A DNA stretch of 49,417 nucleotides from Pseudonocardia sp. CNS-139 (GCA_001942415.1 MKJX01000193.1:1-49417); one strand, 5' to 3'. Positions 10,790 to 21,626 are shown, counted from the stretch's first letter. Numbers and translations: made by a program. The notes: generated by a model from the sequence alone, not told the origin.

Positions 10790-10818
10790 CAATGCGGTCG
10801 GGCTTGCCCCGGTGAGCC

Positions 10819-11665
10819 CTAGCGGCGGCTTGGGTTGTGTTCGACGAGTGTCGTGCCCGAGACCTTGCCGTCGACCAGCACCTCGACGCGGTCCTCGTCG
10901 CACAGGTGGTGCAGGAGGAACGCGGTGACCAGCGCCCGGGTCAGCCGGCGGGTCCTGTGCTCGGCGCCCGGCGAGGATGAAGTCGCTCCAGTGCGAGCCG
11001 TCGAGGAACCCGGTGTGCCCGGCCTTGCCGATCGTGCGCAGCAGCGCGGGCCCGGCGGCGGCCTCGGCGACGCGGTCGGCGTGCCCGGCGGGCGGCGCGA
11101 CCGTGTCCTTGCCGGCCGCGATGTGCAGCACGGGCACCGTGACGGCGGCCGCGGCGTCGATCGCGGACGGGCGGGTCTGGGCCATCGCGATCGTCACGAC
11201 GGCGGCGACACGCGGGTGGCCGACGGCCGCGACGAGTGCGGTGCCGCCGCCGATCCCGTGGCCGGCCAGCGCGGTGCGGCGGGAGTCGACGCTGATCCGC
11301 CCGTCGCCGAGCCGGACGCCCGCGCACACGTCGAGGGTGGTGCGCAGGTCGGCGGCGAACCCGGCGTGGCTCGGGAGCACACCGCGGTGGCTCGCCGGGG
11401 CGGCGGCCACGATGCCCCACGAGGCGAGGTGCCGGAGCAGGTCGGCGTAGCGGTCGGCGGGCTGCAGCCAGTCGTGCCCGAACGCGACGGCGGGCAGGCC
11501 GAGGCCCTGCTCGGGCGCGAACACGACCCCCGGGATGCCCACCATGCCGAGGTCGCCCCGCAGCACGCGGAGCGGGCCGGGCCGGGAGAGCGTCGCCACG
11601 GCGTCCCGGGCGTTGCCCATCTCGGGCGGGCGGGCGGGCGAGCGGGTCCGGGTCACAGCGCGCAC
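10819..11665 (-). CDS. Alpha/beta-hydrolase fold protein lacking the nucleophile Ser
   Basis: Resembles dienelactone hydrolase/chlorophyllase-type hydrolases. Seen: VVFAPEQGLGLPAVAFGHDW strand-turn, LASWGIVAAAPASHRG and a nucleophile elbow reading AGHGIGGGTAL instead of GHSxGG. The putative acid is in HIAAGKDTVAPP and the histidine in KAGHTGFLDGSHW. The codon at the elbow is GGG, so the change is not a frame artefact. A single-base break near 10,965 separates the last 45 residues (up to VEHNPSRR). GTG 11665 has an upstream AGG; ATG 11620 is an alternative start. Fold is confident, catalysis doubtful. Confidence 0.75.
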
Positions 11666-11745
11666 CGTAGTACCTGCGCGGGGATCGCCGCACGAACGGC
11701 GCAGGTGTGCCGCCGGACCGTGGCCGGCGCCCTACGCTCGGCCGC

Positions 11746-13206
11746 ATGAGGGGCGTCTGGACCGCGCAGCAGGTGCGCGAGACCGAGGCCGGACTGCTGG
11801 TCCGCACGCCGGAGGGCGCGCTGATGCGCCGGGCGGCGTTCGGCGTCGCGGTGCACGCGCGGCGGATGCTCGCCGACACCGGACGGGTGGCCGGGAGCCG
11901 GGTCGTGCTGCTCGTCGGGGCCGGCAACAACGGCGGTGACGCGCTGTGGGCCGGCTACGAGCTGCGCACCCGCGGGGTCGGCGTGACGGCCGTGCTGCTC
12001 GACCCGGACCGCGCCCACCCCGCCGGGCTCGTGGCGCTGCGCCGGGCCGGCGGCCGGTTCGTCGACGCGGACGCGGGGCTCGTCGCGGAGCTGGGCGCCG
12101 ACCCGTGATCGACGGGACGTCGGCAGTCTCCGGCCGCGGCGCGCTGCGCTCCGGCCGCGGCGCGCTGCGCGAGCCCGCCGCCGGGCTGGTGGGCGCGGTC
12201 GAGCGGGCCGGGGTGCCGGTGCTGGCCGTCGACCTGCCCAGCGGCGTCGACCCGGACACCGGCGCCGTGGCCGGGCCGGCCGTCACCGCGACGGAGACGG
12301 TGACGTTCGGCGCGCTCAAGCCGGTGCACGTGCTGGCCGCGCCGCGGTGCGGGCCGGTGCACCTGGTCGACATCGGGCTCGGGCCGCTGCTGCCCGACGC
12401 GCACGCCTACGCGCTCGACGCGCCCGACGTCGGCGAGCGCTGGCCGGCGCCGGGCCCGGGCGACGACAAGTACACGCAGGGTGTGGTGGGGATCGCGGCG
12501 GGCTCCGCGGCGTACCCGGGGGCGGCGGTGCTCGCCACGGGGGCGGCCGTGCTCGCGACGAGCGGGATGGTCCGGTTCGCGGGCAGCGCGGCGCCGGGGG
12601 TGCGCGAGCGCTGGCCGGAGGCGGTGATCACGGGATCGATCGCCGACGCGACCGCACGCAGGCCTGGGCCGTCGGGCCGGGCATCGGCACCGACGACGCC
12701 GGACGGGCCGTGCTCGCCGAGGCGGTCGGCCGCGACGTCCCGCTGTGCGTCGACGCGGACGGCATCACGCTGCTGGCCAAGCACGCCGACCTGCGCGAGG
12801 CGCTGCGCGGGCGGCCGGTGGTGATCACCCCGCACGACCGGGAGTTCGCACGGGTGGCCGGGGAGGTCGGCGCGGACCGGATCGGCGCCGCCCGCCGCGC
12901 CGCCGCCGAGCTGGGCGTGACGGTGCTGCTCAAGGGCAACGCGACGGTGGTCGCCGACCCGGACGGGCGGGTGCTCGTGAACCCGGCGACGTCGTCGTGG
13001 GCCGCGACGGCCGGCTCCGGCGACGTGCTGACCGGCGTGATCGGCGCCCTGCTCGCGGCCGGGTTGGAGCCGTGGTGGGCGGCGGCTGCGCCGCGTACGT
13101 GCACGCGCTGGCGGCGCAGCGCGCGGCGGGCGGGGCGCCCGCGCCGGCGTCGCGGTTGCAGGCGGCGCTGCCGGAGACGATCCGGGCGGTGCGCGCGGCC
13201 GCCTGA
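11746..13206 (+). CDS. nnr: Bifunctional NAD(P)H-hydrate epimerase/dehydratase
   Basis: Repairs hydrated NADH and NADPH: the N-terminal domain epimerises the R and S forms, the C-terminal domain dehydrates the S form with ADP. Seen: epimerase motif VGAGNNGGDALWAGYELR, then DLPSGVDPDTG and LKPVHVLAAP. The kinase-like dehydratase has GDDKYTQGVVGI, AVGPGIGTDD, VITPHDREFARV, VLLKGNATVV and the nucleotide site ATAGSGDVLTGVIGALLA. Frame breaks lie near 12,105, 12,655 and 13,085; after correction one fused protein of about 485 residues results. A 21-bp in-frame duplication adds SGRGALR. The gene lies just upstream of alr, as in many Actinobacteria. Confidence 0.9.
12128..12169. repeat. 21-bp exact tandem duplication in nnr
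   Basis: Two identical 21-bp units (12128-12148 and 12149-12169) give the peptide SGRGALR twice. The duplication keeps frame and lies about 20 bp after a frame break, like other duplications in this window. Confidence 0.85.
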
Positions 13207-13221
13207 CCGATGGGGCCTACC

Positions 13222-13244
13222 GGTTGCTCCCTGGTAGGGCAACC
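13222..13244. terminator. Weak hairpin after nnr
   Basis: GGTTGC (13222-13227) pairs with GCAACC (13239-13244), and CCT with AGG inside it. It lies 16 bp past the nnr stop. The stem is short and interrupted, so a terminator role is tentative. The rest of 13,207-13,406 holds no gene that I can support. Confidence 0.35.
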
Positions 13245-13366
13245 CGCCGGGCCGCGGCCGTCCACGTGGGGCGTGGTGCGTCGCCCCTCGTACCAGCTGG
13301 GCGAAGGGTCCCCCGAAGATCCAGAGTACGGGTGGGGGGCGACAGGAACGGGCGTCGCGCGGACGG

Positions 13367-13375
13367 TTGTCCACA
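13367..13375 (+). other. Isolated DnaA-box match
   Basis: TTGTCCACA exactly matches the DnaA box consensus used in GC-rich Actinobacteria. It is single and lies 32 bp upstream of the alr start. One 9-mer can occur by chance; regulation by DnaA is only a possibility. Confidence 0.35.
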
Positions 13376-13406
13376 GGCGGCCCGTCCCGGATGCGATGAT
13401 GCGGGC

Positions 13407-14554
13407 GTGGTCCAACCGTCCGGTAACCCGCCGCCGCGTGCCGAGGCCGTCGTCGACCTGGACGCGTACGGCACAACGTCGGAGTGCTCCGGGCGGCGGC
13501 ACCCGGAGCCGGGCTGATGGCGGTCGTGAAGGCCGACGGGTACGGGCACGGGGCCGTCGCGGTGGCGCGGGCGGCGCTCGCGGCGGGGGCGTCCTGGCTG
13601 GGTGTCTGCACGCTGGAGGAGGCCGCTCAGCTGCGGGCGGCCGGGATCACCGAGCCCGTGCTGTCCTGGCTGCACCTGCCCGACGAGGACTTCACCGACG
13701 CGTGCGCACGGGGGTGGACCTGTCGGTCGGGTCGCGCGCGCACCTGGCCGCCGTGCTCGACGTGCCCGCCGCGCGGGCCGGCCGGTGCGCCTGCACCTCA
13801 AGGCCGACACCGGGCTGAGCCGGGGCGGCGCCCAGCCGCGGGGTGGGGCGAGCTGCTCGACGACGCCGCGAAGGCGGTGGCGGACGGGCTCGCCGAGGTG
13901 GTGGCCGTGTGGTCGCACCTCGCGCACGCCGACGCGCCGCACCACCCGACGCTCGACCGGCAGGCGCAGCGGCTCACGGCCGCGTGGCAGGCCGCCGTCG
14001 ACCGCGGGCTCGCCCCGATCCGGCACCTCGCCAACTCCGCGGCCACGCTCAACCGCCCCGACCTGCACTTCGACCTCGTCCGCCCGGGCATCGCGGTCTA
14101 CGGGCTCGACCCGATGGACCGCCCGCCCGGGCAGACGCCGCTGCGCCCGGCGATGACGCTGCGGGCGCGGGTCGCGCTGGTCAAGCGCGTGCCGGCCGGC
14201 GAGGGCGTCTCGTACGGGCACGAGTGGACGACCCCGCGCGAGACGACGCTCGCGCTGCTCCCGGTCGGCTACGCGGACGGCGTGCCGCGGCGGATGAACC
14301 GGGAGGGGCGCATGCGCGTGCTGCTCGGGGGCGCCGTGCGGCCGGTCGTCGGGCGCGTGTGCATGGACCAGGTGGTCGTGGACTGCGGCGACGCGGTCCG
14401 GGAGGGGGCACGGGCCGTGCTGTTCGGGCCGGGGACGGGCGGCGAGCCCACCGCGCAGGACTGGGCCGACGAGCTCGGCACCATCCACTACGAGATCGTC
14501 ACGGGCATCCACGGCAACCGCGTGACCCGCACGTCCGCCGGGAGCGGAGGGTGA
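13407..14554 (+). CDS. alr: Alanine racemase
   Basis: PLP enzyme that makes D-alanine for peptidoglycan. Seen: N-terminal AEAVVDLDA, PLP-lysine motif VVKADGYGHGAVAVA, then HLANSAATLNRPDLHFD, RPGIAVYGLDP, the catalytic-tyrosine region GEGVSYGHEW, PVGYADGVPR and GRVCMDQVVVD. Frame breaks occur near 13,470 (TACGG for expected TACCGG, giving LDAYRHNV) and near 13,703, 13,785 and 13,830. The restored protein of about 380 residues is normal. GTG 13407 is the best start in frame. It heads the operon running to tsaD and overlaps the next gene by 4 bp. Confidence 0.93.
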
Positions 14555-15641
14555 GGCGGGGGCAGGTCTGGGGCGCCGCGGCCGGCGCGGTCGGGGCCGC
14601 CGTCACCGGGGTGGCGGTCGGGTTCGCCGCCCGGCGGCACTCGCAGATCGCGGCCGAGCGCCGCCGCCTGGCCACCCAGCTCGCGGAGGAGCCGGACGAG
14701 CCGGAGAGCGAGGCGTCGTCGGTCGGCGCCGACGACGGCGTGCGGATCGCCGCCGAGGAGATCGAGCCGCGCACGGGACCGGCCGCGCTCACCGTGGTGC
14801 TCGTGCACGGGTTCGCGCTCGACCGGCGCACGTGGCACTTCCAGCGCACCGCGCTCGCGCAGCTGGCCGACCCGCCCGTCCGCCTGGTGCTCTACGACCA
14901 GCGCAGCCACGGCCGGTCCGAGCGCGCGCCGCGGGAGAGCTGCACGATCGAGCAGCTCGGCCGCGACCTGGACGCGGTGATCCGGGCGCTCGCCCCGGAG
15001 GCCCGCTCGTACTGGTCGGGCACTCGATGGGCGGCATGACGATCATGGCGCTCGCCGAGCAGCACCCGGCGCTGTTCACGGAGCGGGTGGCCGGGGTCGC
15101 GCTGATCGCGACGTCGGCCGGGGAGGTCGGCAGCGCGGGCCTGTCCGGGGCGCTGCTGTCCCGGCGCAACCCGCTGACCAGGGGCGTCGGCGTGCTGGCC
15201 CGGGTGCAGCCGTGGCTGGTCGAGACGGCCCGCCGGGCCGCGGCCGACGTCATCTGGGCGATCACCCGCAGCTTCGCCTACGGCGACCGCAACGTCGCGC
15301 CGTGGCTCGTGGACCTCGTCGACCAGATGATCGGCACCAACGCCGTGGACGCGCTCACCGACTTCGCCGACACGGTCGGCAGCCACAACCGGCTGGCCGC
15401 GCTGCCCGCGCTGGCCGGGTGCGAGGTGCTGGTCGCCGCGGGCGACGCCGACCGCGTCATCCCGGCGAGCCACAGCGACGTGATCGCGGCCGAGCTCCCG
15501 GACGCGCGGCTGGTCAAGTTCCCCGGCTCCGGGCACCTCCCGATGCTCGAACAGCCCGCCGAGATGGACGAGGCGCTGGCCGACCTGATCCGGCGCAGCG
15601 CCGCCCGCGTCAGCCCGCACGGCTCCCGGCGGCGGGCATGA
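14551..15641 (+). CDS. Membrane-anchored alpha/beta hydrolase
   Basis: Seen: an N-terminal hydrophobic segment (VWGAAAGAVGAAVTGVAVGF) suggests a membrane anchor. An acidic linker and a complete alpha/beta-hydrolase domain follow: oxyanion region LVHGFALDRRTWHFQ, LYDQRSHGRS, nucleophile elbow LVGHSMGGMTIM, acid in AAGDADRVIP and histidine in PGSGHLPMLEQP. A break near 15,003 (GGCCCGCTC for expected GGCCCGCTCG context) separates the anchor half from the elbow half. It starts at GTG overlapping the alr stop and its own stop overlaps the tsaE ATG. An esterase/lipase gene at this position is common in Actinobacteria; the substrate is unknown. Confidence 0.85.
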
Positions 15642-16105
15642 GGACCGTGGACCTGGACGTGGAGCTGGTGCTGCCGACGCCCGCCGACACGGAGGCACTG
15701 GGCGAGCGGCTGGCCGCCGGGCTGGGCGCCGGCGACCTCGTCGTGCTCTCCGGCCCGCTCGGCGCCGGCAAGACGGTGTTCGTGCGCGGCCTGGCCCGCG
15801 GGCTCGGCGTGGCCGGCCCGGTGACGTCGCCGACGTTCGTGATCGCGCGGGAGCACCGGCCGCTGCCCGGAGGGGCGGGGGTGCCGCTCGTGCACGTCGA
15901 CGCGTACCGGCTGGGCAGCACGGGCGCCGACGTCGCGGCCGAGCTGGACGACCTCGACCTCGACACCGACCTCGCCGACGCTGTCGTCGCGGTCGAGTGG
16001 GGCGAGGGGGTGGTGGAACGGCTCGCGGCGCGGCACCTGCTGGTCCGGCTCGACCGCCGTCCCGACGACGTGCGGACCGCCGTGGTGAGCCGGGTGGAAC
16101 CGTGA
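15638..16105 (+). CDS. tsaE: TsaE, ATPase of tRNA t6A synthesis
   Basis: P-loop ATPase that works with TsaB and TsaD to form threonylcarbamoyl-adenosine at tRNA position 37. Seen: 155 residues, Walker A GPLGAGKT (residues 39-46), [22 protein letters not shown] and the closing VVAVEWGEG. Frame is intact. ATG 15638 overlaps the upstream stop (ATGA), and the gene's stop overlaps the next GTG, so it is translationally coupled. Later genes of the operon supply TsaB and TsaD. Confidence 0.94.
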   Translation: MRTVDLDVELVLPTPADTEALGERLAAGLGAGDLVVLSGPLGAGKTVFVRGLARGLGVAGPVTSPTFVIAREHRPLPGGAGVPLVHVDAYRLGSTGADVAAELDDLDLDTDLADAVVAVEWGEGVVERLAARHLLVRLDRRPDDVRTAVVSRVEP

Positions 16106-16824
16106 TCGACACCGTGATCTTCGACTGGGGCGGCACGCTCTCCCCGTGGGCCACGGTCGACCACCTGGCCGGCTGGCGGCGCGTCGCCGACGTGCTGCAC
16201 GCGCAGGATCCCGAGCGGGCGGCCGCGCTGGCCGACGCCCTGCTCGCCGCGGACGGCGCGCGCTGGCTGCGGGTCCGGGACGAACATCGCGCGTTCACGC
16301 TGGCCGAGGTGCTGGCCGACACCGCGGCGCACCACCCCGCCGACCTGCCGCCCGACGTACTGGCCGCGGGCATGGCGGCGCACTGGGAGTACTGGCGCCC
16401 GCACGTCCCGACCGACCCCGAGGCCGCGCCCATGCTCGCCGCGCTGCGCAAACGCGGGCTGCGGCTGGGCGTGTTGTCGTCCACGGCGTGGCCGGCCGCG
16501 TGGCACGAGGACCTGCTGCGCGCCGACGGCGTGCTCGACCTCTTCGACGCGTGCGTCTGGACGAGCGACCTGGAGTGGACCAAGCCGCACCCGGCGGCGT
16601 TCCACGCGGCGATGGCGGCGGTCGGCGCCACCGACCCCGCACGCTGCGTCTACGTGGGCGACCGGCTCTACGACGACATCAGCGGGGCCAAGGGCGTCGG
16701 GATGCGCGCGGTGCACGTGCCGCACTCGTCGATCCCGGCCGTGCAGTACGTCGCGGTGGACGTCACGCCGGACGCGGTGGTGCAGCGGCTCGCCGACCTG
16801 CCCGCCCTCATCGCCGACTGGTGA
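16102..16824 (+). CDS. HAD-family hydrolase
   Basis: Phosphatase-like protein of the haloacid dehalogenase superfamily, 240 residues. Seen: motif [11 protein letters not shown], with nucleophile D8 but Gly where the second Asp usually stands; motif [11 protein letters not shown]; motif III Lys in TKPHPAAF; motif [21 protein letters not shown]. The WGGTL form of motif I is known in actual HAD phosphatases. It starts at GTG overlapping tsaE and sits between tsaE and tsaB. Its substrate is not evident. Frame is intact. Confidence 0.85.
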   Translation: MIDTVIFDWGGTLSPWATVDHLAGWRRVADVLHAQDPERAAALADALLAADGARWLRVRDEHRAFTLAEVLADTAAHHPADLPPDVLAAGMAAHWEYWRPHVPTDPEAAPMLAALRKRGLRLGVLSSTAWPAAWHEDLLRADGVLDLFDACVWTSDLEWTKPHPAAFHAAMAAVGATDPARCVYVGDRLYDDISGAKGVGMRAVHVPHSSIPAVQYVAVDVTPDAVVQRLADLPALIADW

Positions 16825-16866
16825 CCCTGGCGGCGCGGCCGCCGCGGCGCTCGTACGCTCGGGTGT

Positions 16867-17536
16867 GTGCTGGTCCTCGCACTGGACACCGCGACGCCCG
16901 CCGTCACCGCGGGTGTCGTCGAGCTGGCGGCCGCCGACGCGGTGCTCCGCTCGGCCCGCGTGGAACGCGACGCGCGCAAGCACGCCGAGCTGCTGATGCC
17001 GAGCGTGCAGGCGCGTGCGCCGACGCCGGGGTCACCCTGCGCGAGCTGGACGCGTGGTCGTCGGCGTCGGGCCGGGCCCGTTCACCGGGCTGCGGGTCGG
17101 GATGGTCACCGCGGCGGCGCTCGCGGACGGCCTCGGCCTGCCGGTGCACGGCGTCTGCTCGCTCGACGCGATCGCCGCCGACGCGACGGCCGAACCGCCC
17201 GCCGGGCCGCTGCTCGTGGCCACCGACGCCCGGCGGCGCGAGGTCTACTGGGCCGCGTACGACCCGCTGGGCCGGCGCACCGAGGGCCCGCACGTCTCCG
17301 CGCCGGCCGAGGCCGCGCAGCGGGCGGCGGCGCTGGGCGCGGTCGCCGCGGCCGGCGACATGGCCGCGGCGGTCGGGCTGCCCGCGCTCCCGCAGCAGTC
17401 GCCGTCCCCGGCGGGGCTCGTCGCCGTGGCGGCGCCCGCGCTGCGGGCCGGTACGGCGCCGGCCCCGCTGGAGCCGCTCTACCTGCGCCGTCCCGACGCG
17501 ATGCCGCCCGGCGAGCGGAAGAAGGTCTCCGCGTGA
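16867..17536 (+). CDS. tsaB: TsaB, t6A synthesis scaffold protein
   Basis: Partner of TsaD in t6A formation; an ASKHA-fold protein without the metal site. Seen: [20 protein letters not shown] start, [13 protein letters not shown], then after two breaks GVTLRELDA and [22 protein letters not shown], and [15 protein letters not shown]. Breaks near 17,010 and 17,055 are each explained by loss of one G from a GG pair. Restored length is about 223 residues. It lies 42 bp after the HAD gene and overlaps rimI by 4 bp. Confidence 0.9.
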
Positions 17537-18000
17537 ACCCCGCGACCGTCCACATCGACGCGCTGCGCGAGCCGGATGCGGCGCGCTGCGCCGAGCTGGA
17601 GCGCGCCCTCTTCCCGGGCGACGACCCGTGGAGCGAGCGCATGTTCGTCGAGGAGCTCCGCGCCGGCTACCACTACCTCGCCGCCCGCGTGGACGACCGG
17701 CTCGTCGGCTACGCGGGGCTGGCGTTCCTCGCCGGGCCGCCGCACGCCGAGGCCGAGATCCACACGATCGGGGTCGAGGCCGGCCACCAGCGCCGCGGCA
17801 TCGGACGGGCGCTGCTGCGCGGCCTGCTCGCCGTGGCGGACGAGGCCGGGGCAACGGTGTTCCTGGAGGTCCGCACGGACAACGAGCAGGCCCGCTCGCT
17901 GTACGAGGACGAGGGCTTCGCGGTCGTCGGCCTGCGCAAGCGCTACTACCAGCCCAGCGGCGCCGACGCCTACACCCTGCGCCGGGAGCCCCGCACGTGA
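17533..18000 (+). CDS. rimI: Ribosomal protein S18 alanine N-acetyltransferase (RimI)
   Basis: GNAT-family acetyltransferase that acts on the N terminus of S18 in model bacteria; in this operon context the substrate is inferred. Seen: 155 residues with [17 protein letters not shown] at the N terminus, the acetyl-CoA motif [19 protein letters not shown] and [24 protein letters not shown] start overlaps tsaB and the stop overlaps tsaD. Frame is intact. Confidence 0.92.
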   Translation: MNPATVHIDALREPDAARCAELERALFPGDDPWSERMFVEELRAGYHYLAARVDDRLVGYAGLAFLAGPPHAEAEIHTIGVEAGHQRRGIGRALLRGLLAVADEAGATVFLEVRTDNEQARSLYEDEGFAVVGLRKRYYQPSGADAYTLRREPRT

Positions 18001-19037
18001 TCGTCCTGGGAGTCGAGACCTCGTGCGACGAGACCGGGGTCGGGGTGGTGCGCCACGAGCCGGACGGCACCACGGTGCTGCTGGCCAACGAGGTCGCGTC
18101 GTCCGTCGAGGAGCACGCCCGGTTCGGGGGCGTGGTGCCGGAGGTCGCGTCCCGCGCGCACCTGCAGGCGATGGTCCCGGCCGTGCACCGGGCGCTCGCC
18201 ACGGCGGGCGTCACCGGGCGCGATGTCGACGCCGTCGCCGTGACGGCCGGACCGGGGCTCACAGGCGCGCTGCTCGTCGGGCTGGCCGCGGCGAAGGCCT
18301 ACGCCGCAGCCTGGGACGTGCCGCTGTACGGGGTGAACCACCTCGCCGCGCACGTCGCCGTCGACACGCTGCAGCACGGCCCGCTGCCGCCGAGCCTCGC
18401 GCTGCTCGTCTCGGGCGGGCACTCCAGCCTGCTCGCCGTGCCCGACCTGGCCGGCCCGATCACGCCGCTCGGCGCCACCATCGACGACGCCGCGGGTGAG
18501 GCGTTCGACAAGGTCGCGCGGCTGCTGGGGCTGCCGTTCCCGGGCGGTCCGCACATCGACCGCGTCGCGCGCGAGGGCGACAGGGGAGCCGTGGCGTTCC
18601 CGCGCGGGCTCACCGGCCCCCGCGACGCCCCGTTCGACTTCTCGTTCTCCGGCCTCAAGACGGCCGTCGCGCGGCACGTCGAGGCGCTGGAGCGAGCCGG
18701 CACGCCGGTCCCGGTGGCGGACGTGGCCGCGAGCTTCCAGGAGGCCGTGGTCGACGTGCTCACGGCGAAGGCCGTGCGGGCCGCGCGCGAGAAGGGCATG
18801 GACACGCTGCTGCTCGGCGGCGGGGTCGCGGCCAACTCGCGGCTGCGGGAGATGGCCCAGGAACGCTGCGACGCGGCCGGCGTCCGGCTGCGCGTCCCCC
18901 GTCCCGGCCTGTGCACGGACAACGGCGCCATGGTCGCGGCGCTGGGCGCGCACCTCGTCGCGGCGGGGGCGAAGCCCAGCCCACCCGACCTCCCGGCCGA
19001 CTCCGCCCTGCCGGTGACGGAGATCGTGGTCGGCTGA
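17997..19037 (+). CDS. tsaD: TsaD, tRNA threonylcarbamoyltransferase
   Basis: Transfers the threonylcarbamoyl group to A37 of ANN-decoding tRNAs with TsaB and TsaE. Seen: 346 residues, VETSCDETG start, metal-binding H115 and H119 in [58 protein letters not shown] and [14 protein letters not shown]. Frame is intact. It is the last gene of the alr-tsaD operon and ends 21 bp before a convergent gene. Confidence 0.96.
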   Translation: MIVLGVETSCDETGVGVVRHEPDGTTVLLANEVASSVEEHARFGGVVPEVASRAHLQAMVPAVHRALATAGVTGRDVDAVAVTAGPGLTGALLVGLAAAKAYAAAWDVPLYGVNHLAAHVAVDTLQHGPLPPSLALLVSGGHSSLLAVPDLAGPITPLGATIDDAAGEAFDKVARLLGLPFPGGPHIDRVAREGDRGAVAFPRGLTGPRDAPFDFSFSGLKTAVARHVEALERAGTPVPVADVAASFQEAVVDVLTAKAVRAAREKGMDTLLLGGGVAANSRLREMAQERCDAAGVRLRVPRPGLCTDNGAMVAALGAHLVAAGAKPSPPDLPADSALPVTEIVVG

Positions 19038-19058
19038 GCCCCACCCCTCAGCGGCCCG

Positions 19059-19987
19059 TCAGAGGCCGGCCTTCGTCAGGCGGTCCTGCTCGTCGTCGGT
19101 GAGGTGCAGGTCCAGCACCGGGAGCAGGTCGGCGAGCTGCTCGATGGTGCGGGCGCTCGCGATCGGGGCGGTGACGCTCGGCCGGTCGGCCAGCCACGCC
19201 AGGGCGACCGCACCCAGCGGCACCCCACGGGCGCCGCGATCTCGTCGAGCAGCGCCAGCACGCGCAGGCCGCGCTCGTTCAGGTACTCCTGCGCGCCCTC
19301 CGCGCGGACGCTCTCGATCGTCGTGCCCGGCCGGTACTTGCCGGTCAGGAAGCCCTTCGCCAGCCCGAAGTACGGCACGCACGCCAGGCCCTCGGCCAGC
19401 AGCAGCGGGGCGAGCGCGGTCTCGAACTCGCGCTCGACGAGGTTGTAGTGCGGCTGCAGCGCGACGTAGGACGCGAGGCCCTCGCGCGCGCTGATCTCCA
19501 GCGCCGAACGCAGCCGGTCGGCCGTGAAGTTGGACGCGCCCAGCGCCCGCACCTTGCCCGCCTTCACCAGCGCGTCGAACGCGGCGGCGGTCTCCTCCTG
19601 CGGCGTGTCCTGGTCGTCGCGGTGGGCGTAGTAGAGGTCGATGCGGTCGGTCTGGAGCCGCCGCAGCGAGCCCTCGACGGCCGCGGCGATGTTCGCCGCC
19701 GACAGGCCGGGGAACTGCGGCCACGAGCCGACCTTCGTGGCGATCACGACGTCGTCGCGGTTGCCGCGGGCGGCCATCCACCGCCCGATGATCGTCTCGG
19801 ACTCGCCGCCGGAGTTGCCCGGTGCCCGCCACATGTAGGAGTCGGCGCTGTCGATGAAGTTGCCGCCGCCGGCCACGAAGCCGTCCAGTACGGCGAACGA
19901 GGTCTCCTCGTCCGCCGACCAGCCGAACACGTTGCCGCCGAGGCAGAGCCGGGACACGTCGAGGTCGCTTGATCCGATCTTCGCCAT
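19059..19987 (-). CDS. Aldo/keto reductase
   Basis: NADPH-dependent carbonyl reductase of the AKR superfamily, TIM-barrel. Seen: LCLGGNVFGWSADEE, catalytic Asp and Tyr in FIDSADSYMW, Lys in VVIATKVGSW, His in DLYYAHRDD, cofactor segment VRALGASNFTADRL and the C-terminal VTAPIASARTIEQL. One break near 19,233: restoring a G gives EIAAARGVPLGAVALAWL and a normal protein of about 310 residues. It starts 29 bp after the phoD stop on the same strand, so it may share its transcript. Physiological substrate unknown. Confidence 0.88.
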
Positions 19988-20016
19988 GTCCCGACCCTAT
20001 GCCCAGAGGTCAGATA

Positions 20017-21626
20017 TCAAACAGGGTTGAGACCAGGCCGGCGGTCCTCCACGACGAACGTCGCCTTCGTCTCGACCGGCGCGCCCGGCTGCTTGACGTA
20101 GGGCACGGTGCGGAAGTCCGCGGTGAGCTCGGTGGCGGTGATGCGGGTGCGCACGTAGCCGCGGCGGTTGTTGTAGAAGCGGATGTGCGGGTTGTCGGCC
20201 AGCGTGGCCGCCGTGTCGGGCCGCACCTCCGAGCCGTCGCCGCCGGACGTGACCGACGTCGACACGAGCTCGGTGCCGACCACCGGCGCCTCCGGGTCGT
20301 CGAACCGCTTCTTGACGTCGGCGGCCCAGCTCGCGTGCACGTCGCCGGTGAGCACGACGAGGTTGCGCGCCTTCGCGTTAACCCACGCGTCCACGACGCG
20401 GTCGCGCGAGGCGGGGGCGCCGTCCCACGCGTCGACGTTGAAGCCGCGGCCGGGGCCGGGCGTGAAGTCGACCTGCGAGAAGAACACCTGCTGGCCCAGC
20501 ACGTCCCAGCGGGCGTTCGAGCGGTGGAAGCCGTCGGAGATCCAGCGCTCCTGCCGCGAACCGGGCAGCGACGCGGCGGGGTCGGTGCGCTCCGCGCAGT
20601 CGGAGTTGAAGTCGTCGCCGCACGGCTGGTCGCTGCGGTACTGGCGGGTGTCGAGCATGTGGAAGTTGGCCATGCCGCCCCAGCCGACGCGCCGGTAGAG
20701 CGGCATCTCGATGCCGCGGGGGCGCTGCGCGGCGCGCAGCGGCATGTTCTCCCAGTACGCGCGGAACGCGGCCGCCCGGCGCTCGCGGAAGTTGGGCTGC
20801 GGGATCTGCGGGTCCTCGTAGACCTCGTCGGCCCAGTTGTTGTCCACCTCGTGGTCGTCCCACACGACGAGCCACGGCGCGACGGAGTGCGCGGCCTGCA
20901 GGTCGCGTCGGTCTTGTACTGGGCGTGGCGCTGGCGGTAGTTCGCGAGCGTCTCGGTCTCCGGGCCGGCGTGGTCGCGCACGTTGCCGCCGGGCGCGACG
21001 TAGTCCTGCGCCGTGTACTCGTAGAAGTAGTCGCCCAGGTGCAGCACGAGGTCCGGCTCGTCGTCCGCCAGGTGCCGGTAGGCGGTGAACCAGCCGTGCT
21101 CGTACTGCGAGCAGGACGCGAAGCACATCGTCAGCGGGCTCATCGACGAGCCGCCGGGCGCCGTGCGGGTGCGCCCGACCGGGGAGACCTCGCCGCCGGC
21201 GCGGAACCGGTAGAAGTACTCGCGGCCGGCCCTGAGCCCGGCGAGCTCGACGTGGACGCTGTGGCCCACCTCCGGGCCGGTCCGCTCGGTGCCGTCGCGC
21301 ACGACGTCGCGGAAGCGCTCGTCGGTGGCGATCTGCCACTCGACGTCGGTGCGCCGCTCGCCCAGCCCGCCGAGGCCGTCGTCGGCGAGCGGGTCGGTCG
21401 CCAGGCGCGTCCAGAGGACGACGCCGTCGGCCGCCGGCTCGCCGGACGCGACGCCGAGGGTGAACGGGTTGCCGCGCAGCGGCGCCGGGGTCGCCGACGC
21501 GGAGCCGGCGAGGCCGACGAGTGCGGTGCCGGGGACGGCGAGAACGGCGGCCGTGGTCAGGCCGGCCCGCAGGACGGTGCGCCGGCTCGTGGTGAGGGAG
21601 ACGTCAGATCGGGCGTCAGTGGTCAC
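20017..21626 (-). CDS. phoD: PhoD-family alkaline phosphatase/phosphodiesterase, Tat-exported
   Basis: Secreted metal-dependent phosphatase that releases phosphate from organic esters. Seen: a twin-arginine signal TSRRTVLRAGLTTAAVLAVP followed by a hydrophobic run to GSASA, a fibronectin-like N-terminal domain, then the PhoD core: CFASCSQYEHGWF, LVLHLGDYFYEY, VVWDDHEVDNNWAD, NFHMLDTRQYR and VVLTGDVHASWAA. One break near 20,899 is repaired by restoring a C (TDRDLQAAHS). Length about 537 residues is typical. GTG 21626 is the start, leaving 14 residues before the RR motif. Confidence 0.92.

Noticed and set aside
13210..13818. Open frame of 202 codons at the start of alr
   Set aside because: Only its short stretch GVDLSVGSRAHLAAVLDV belongs to Alr, read through a frame break; the rest is out of frame.
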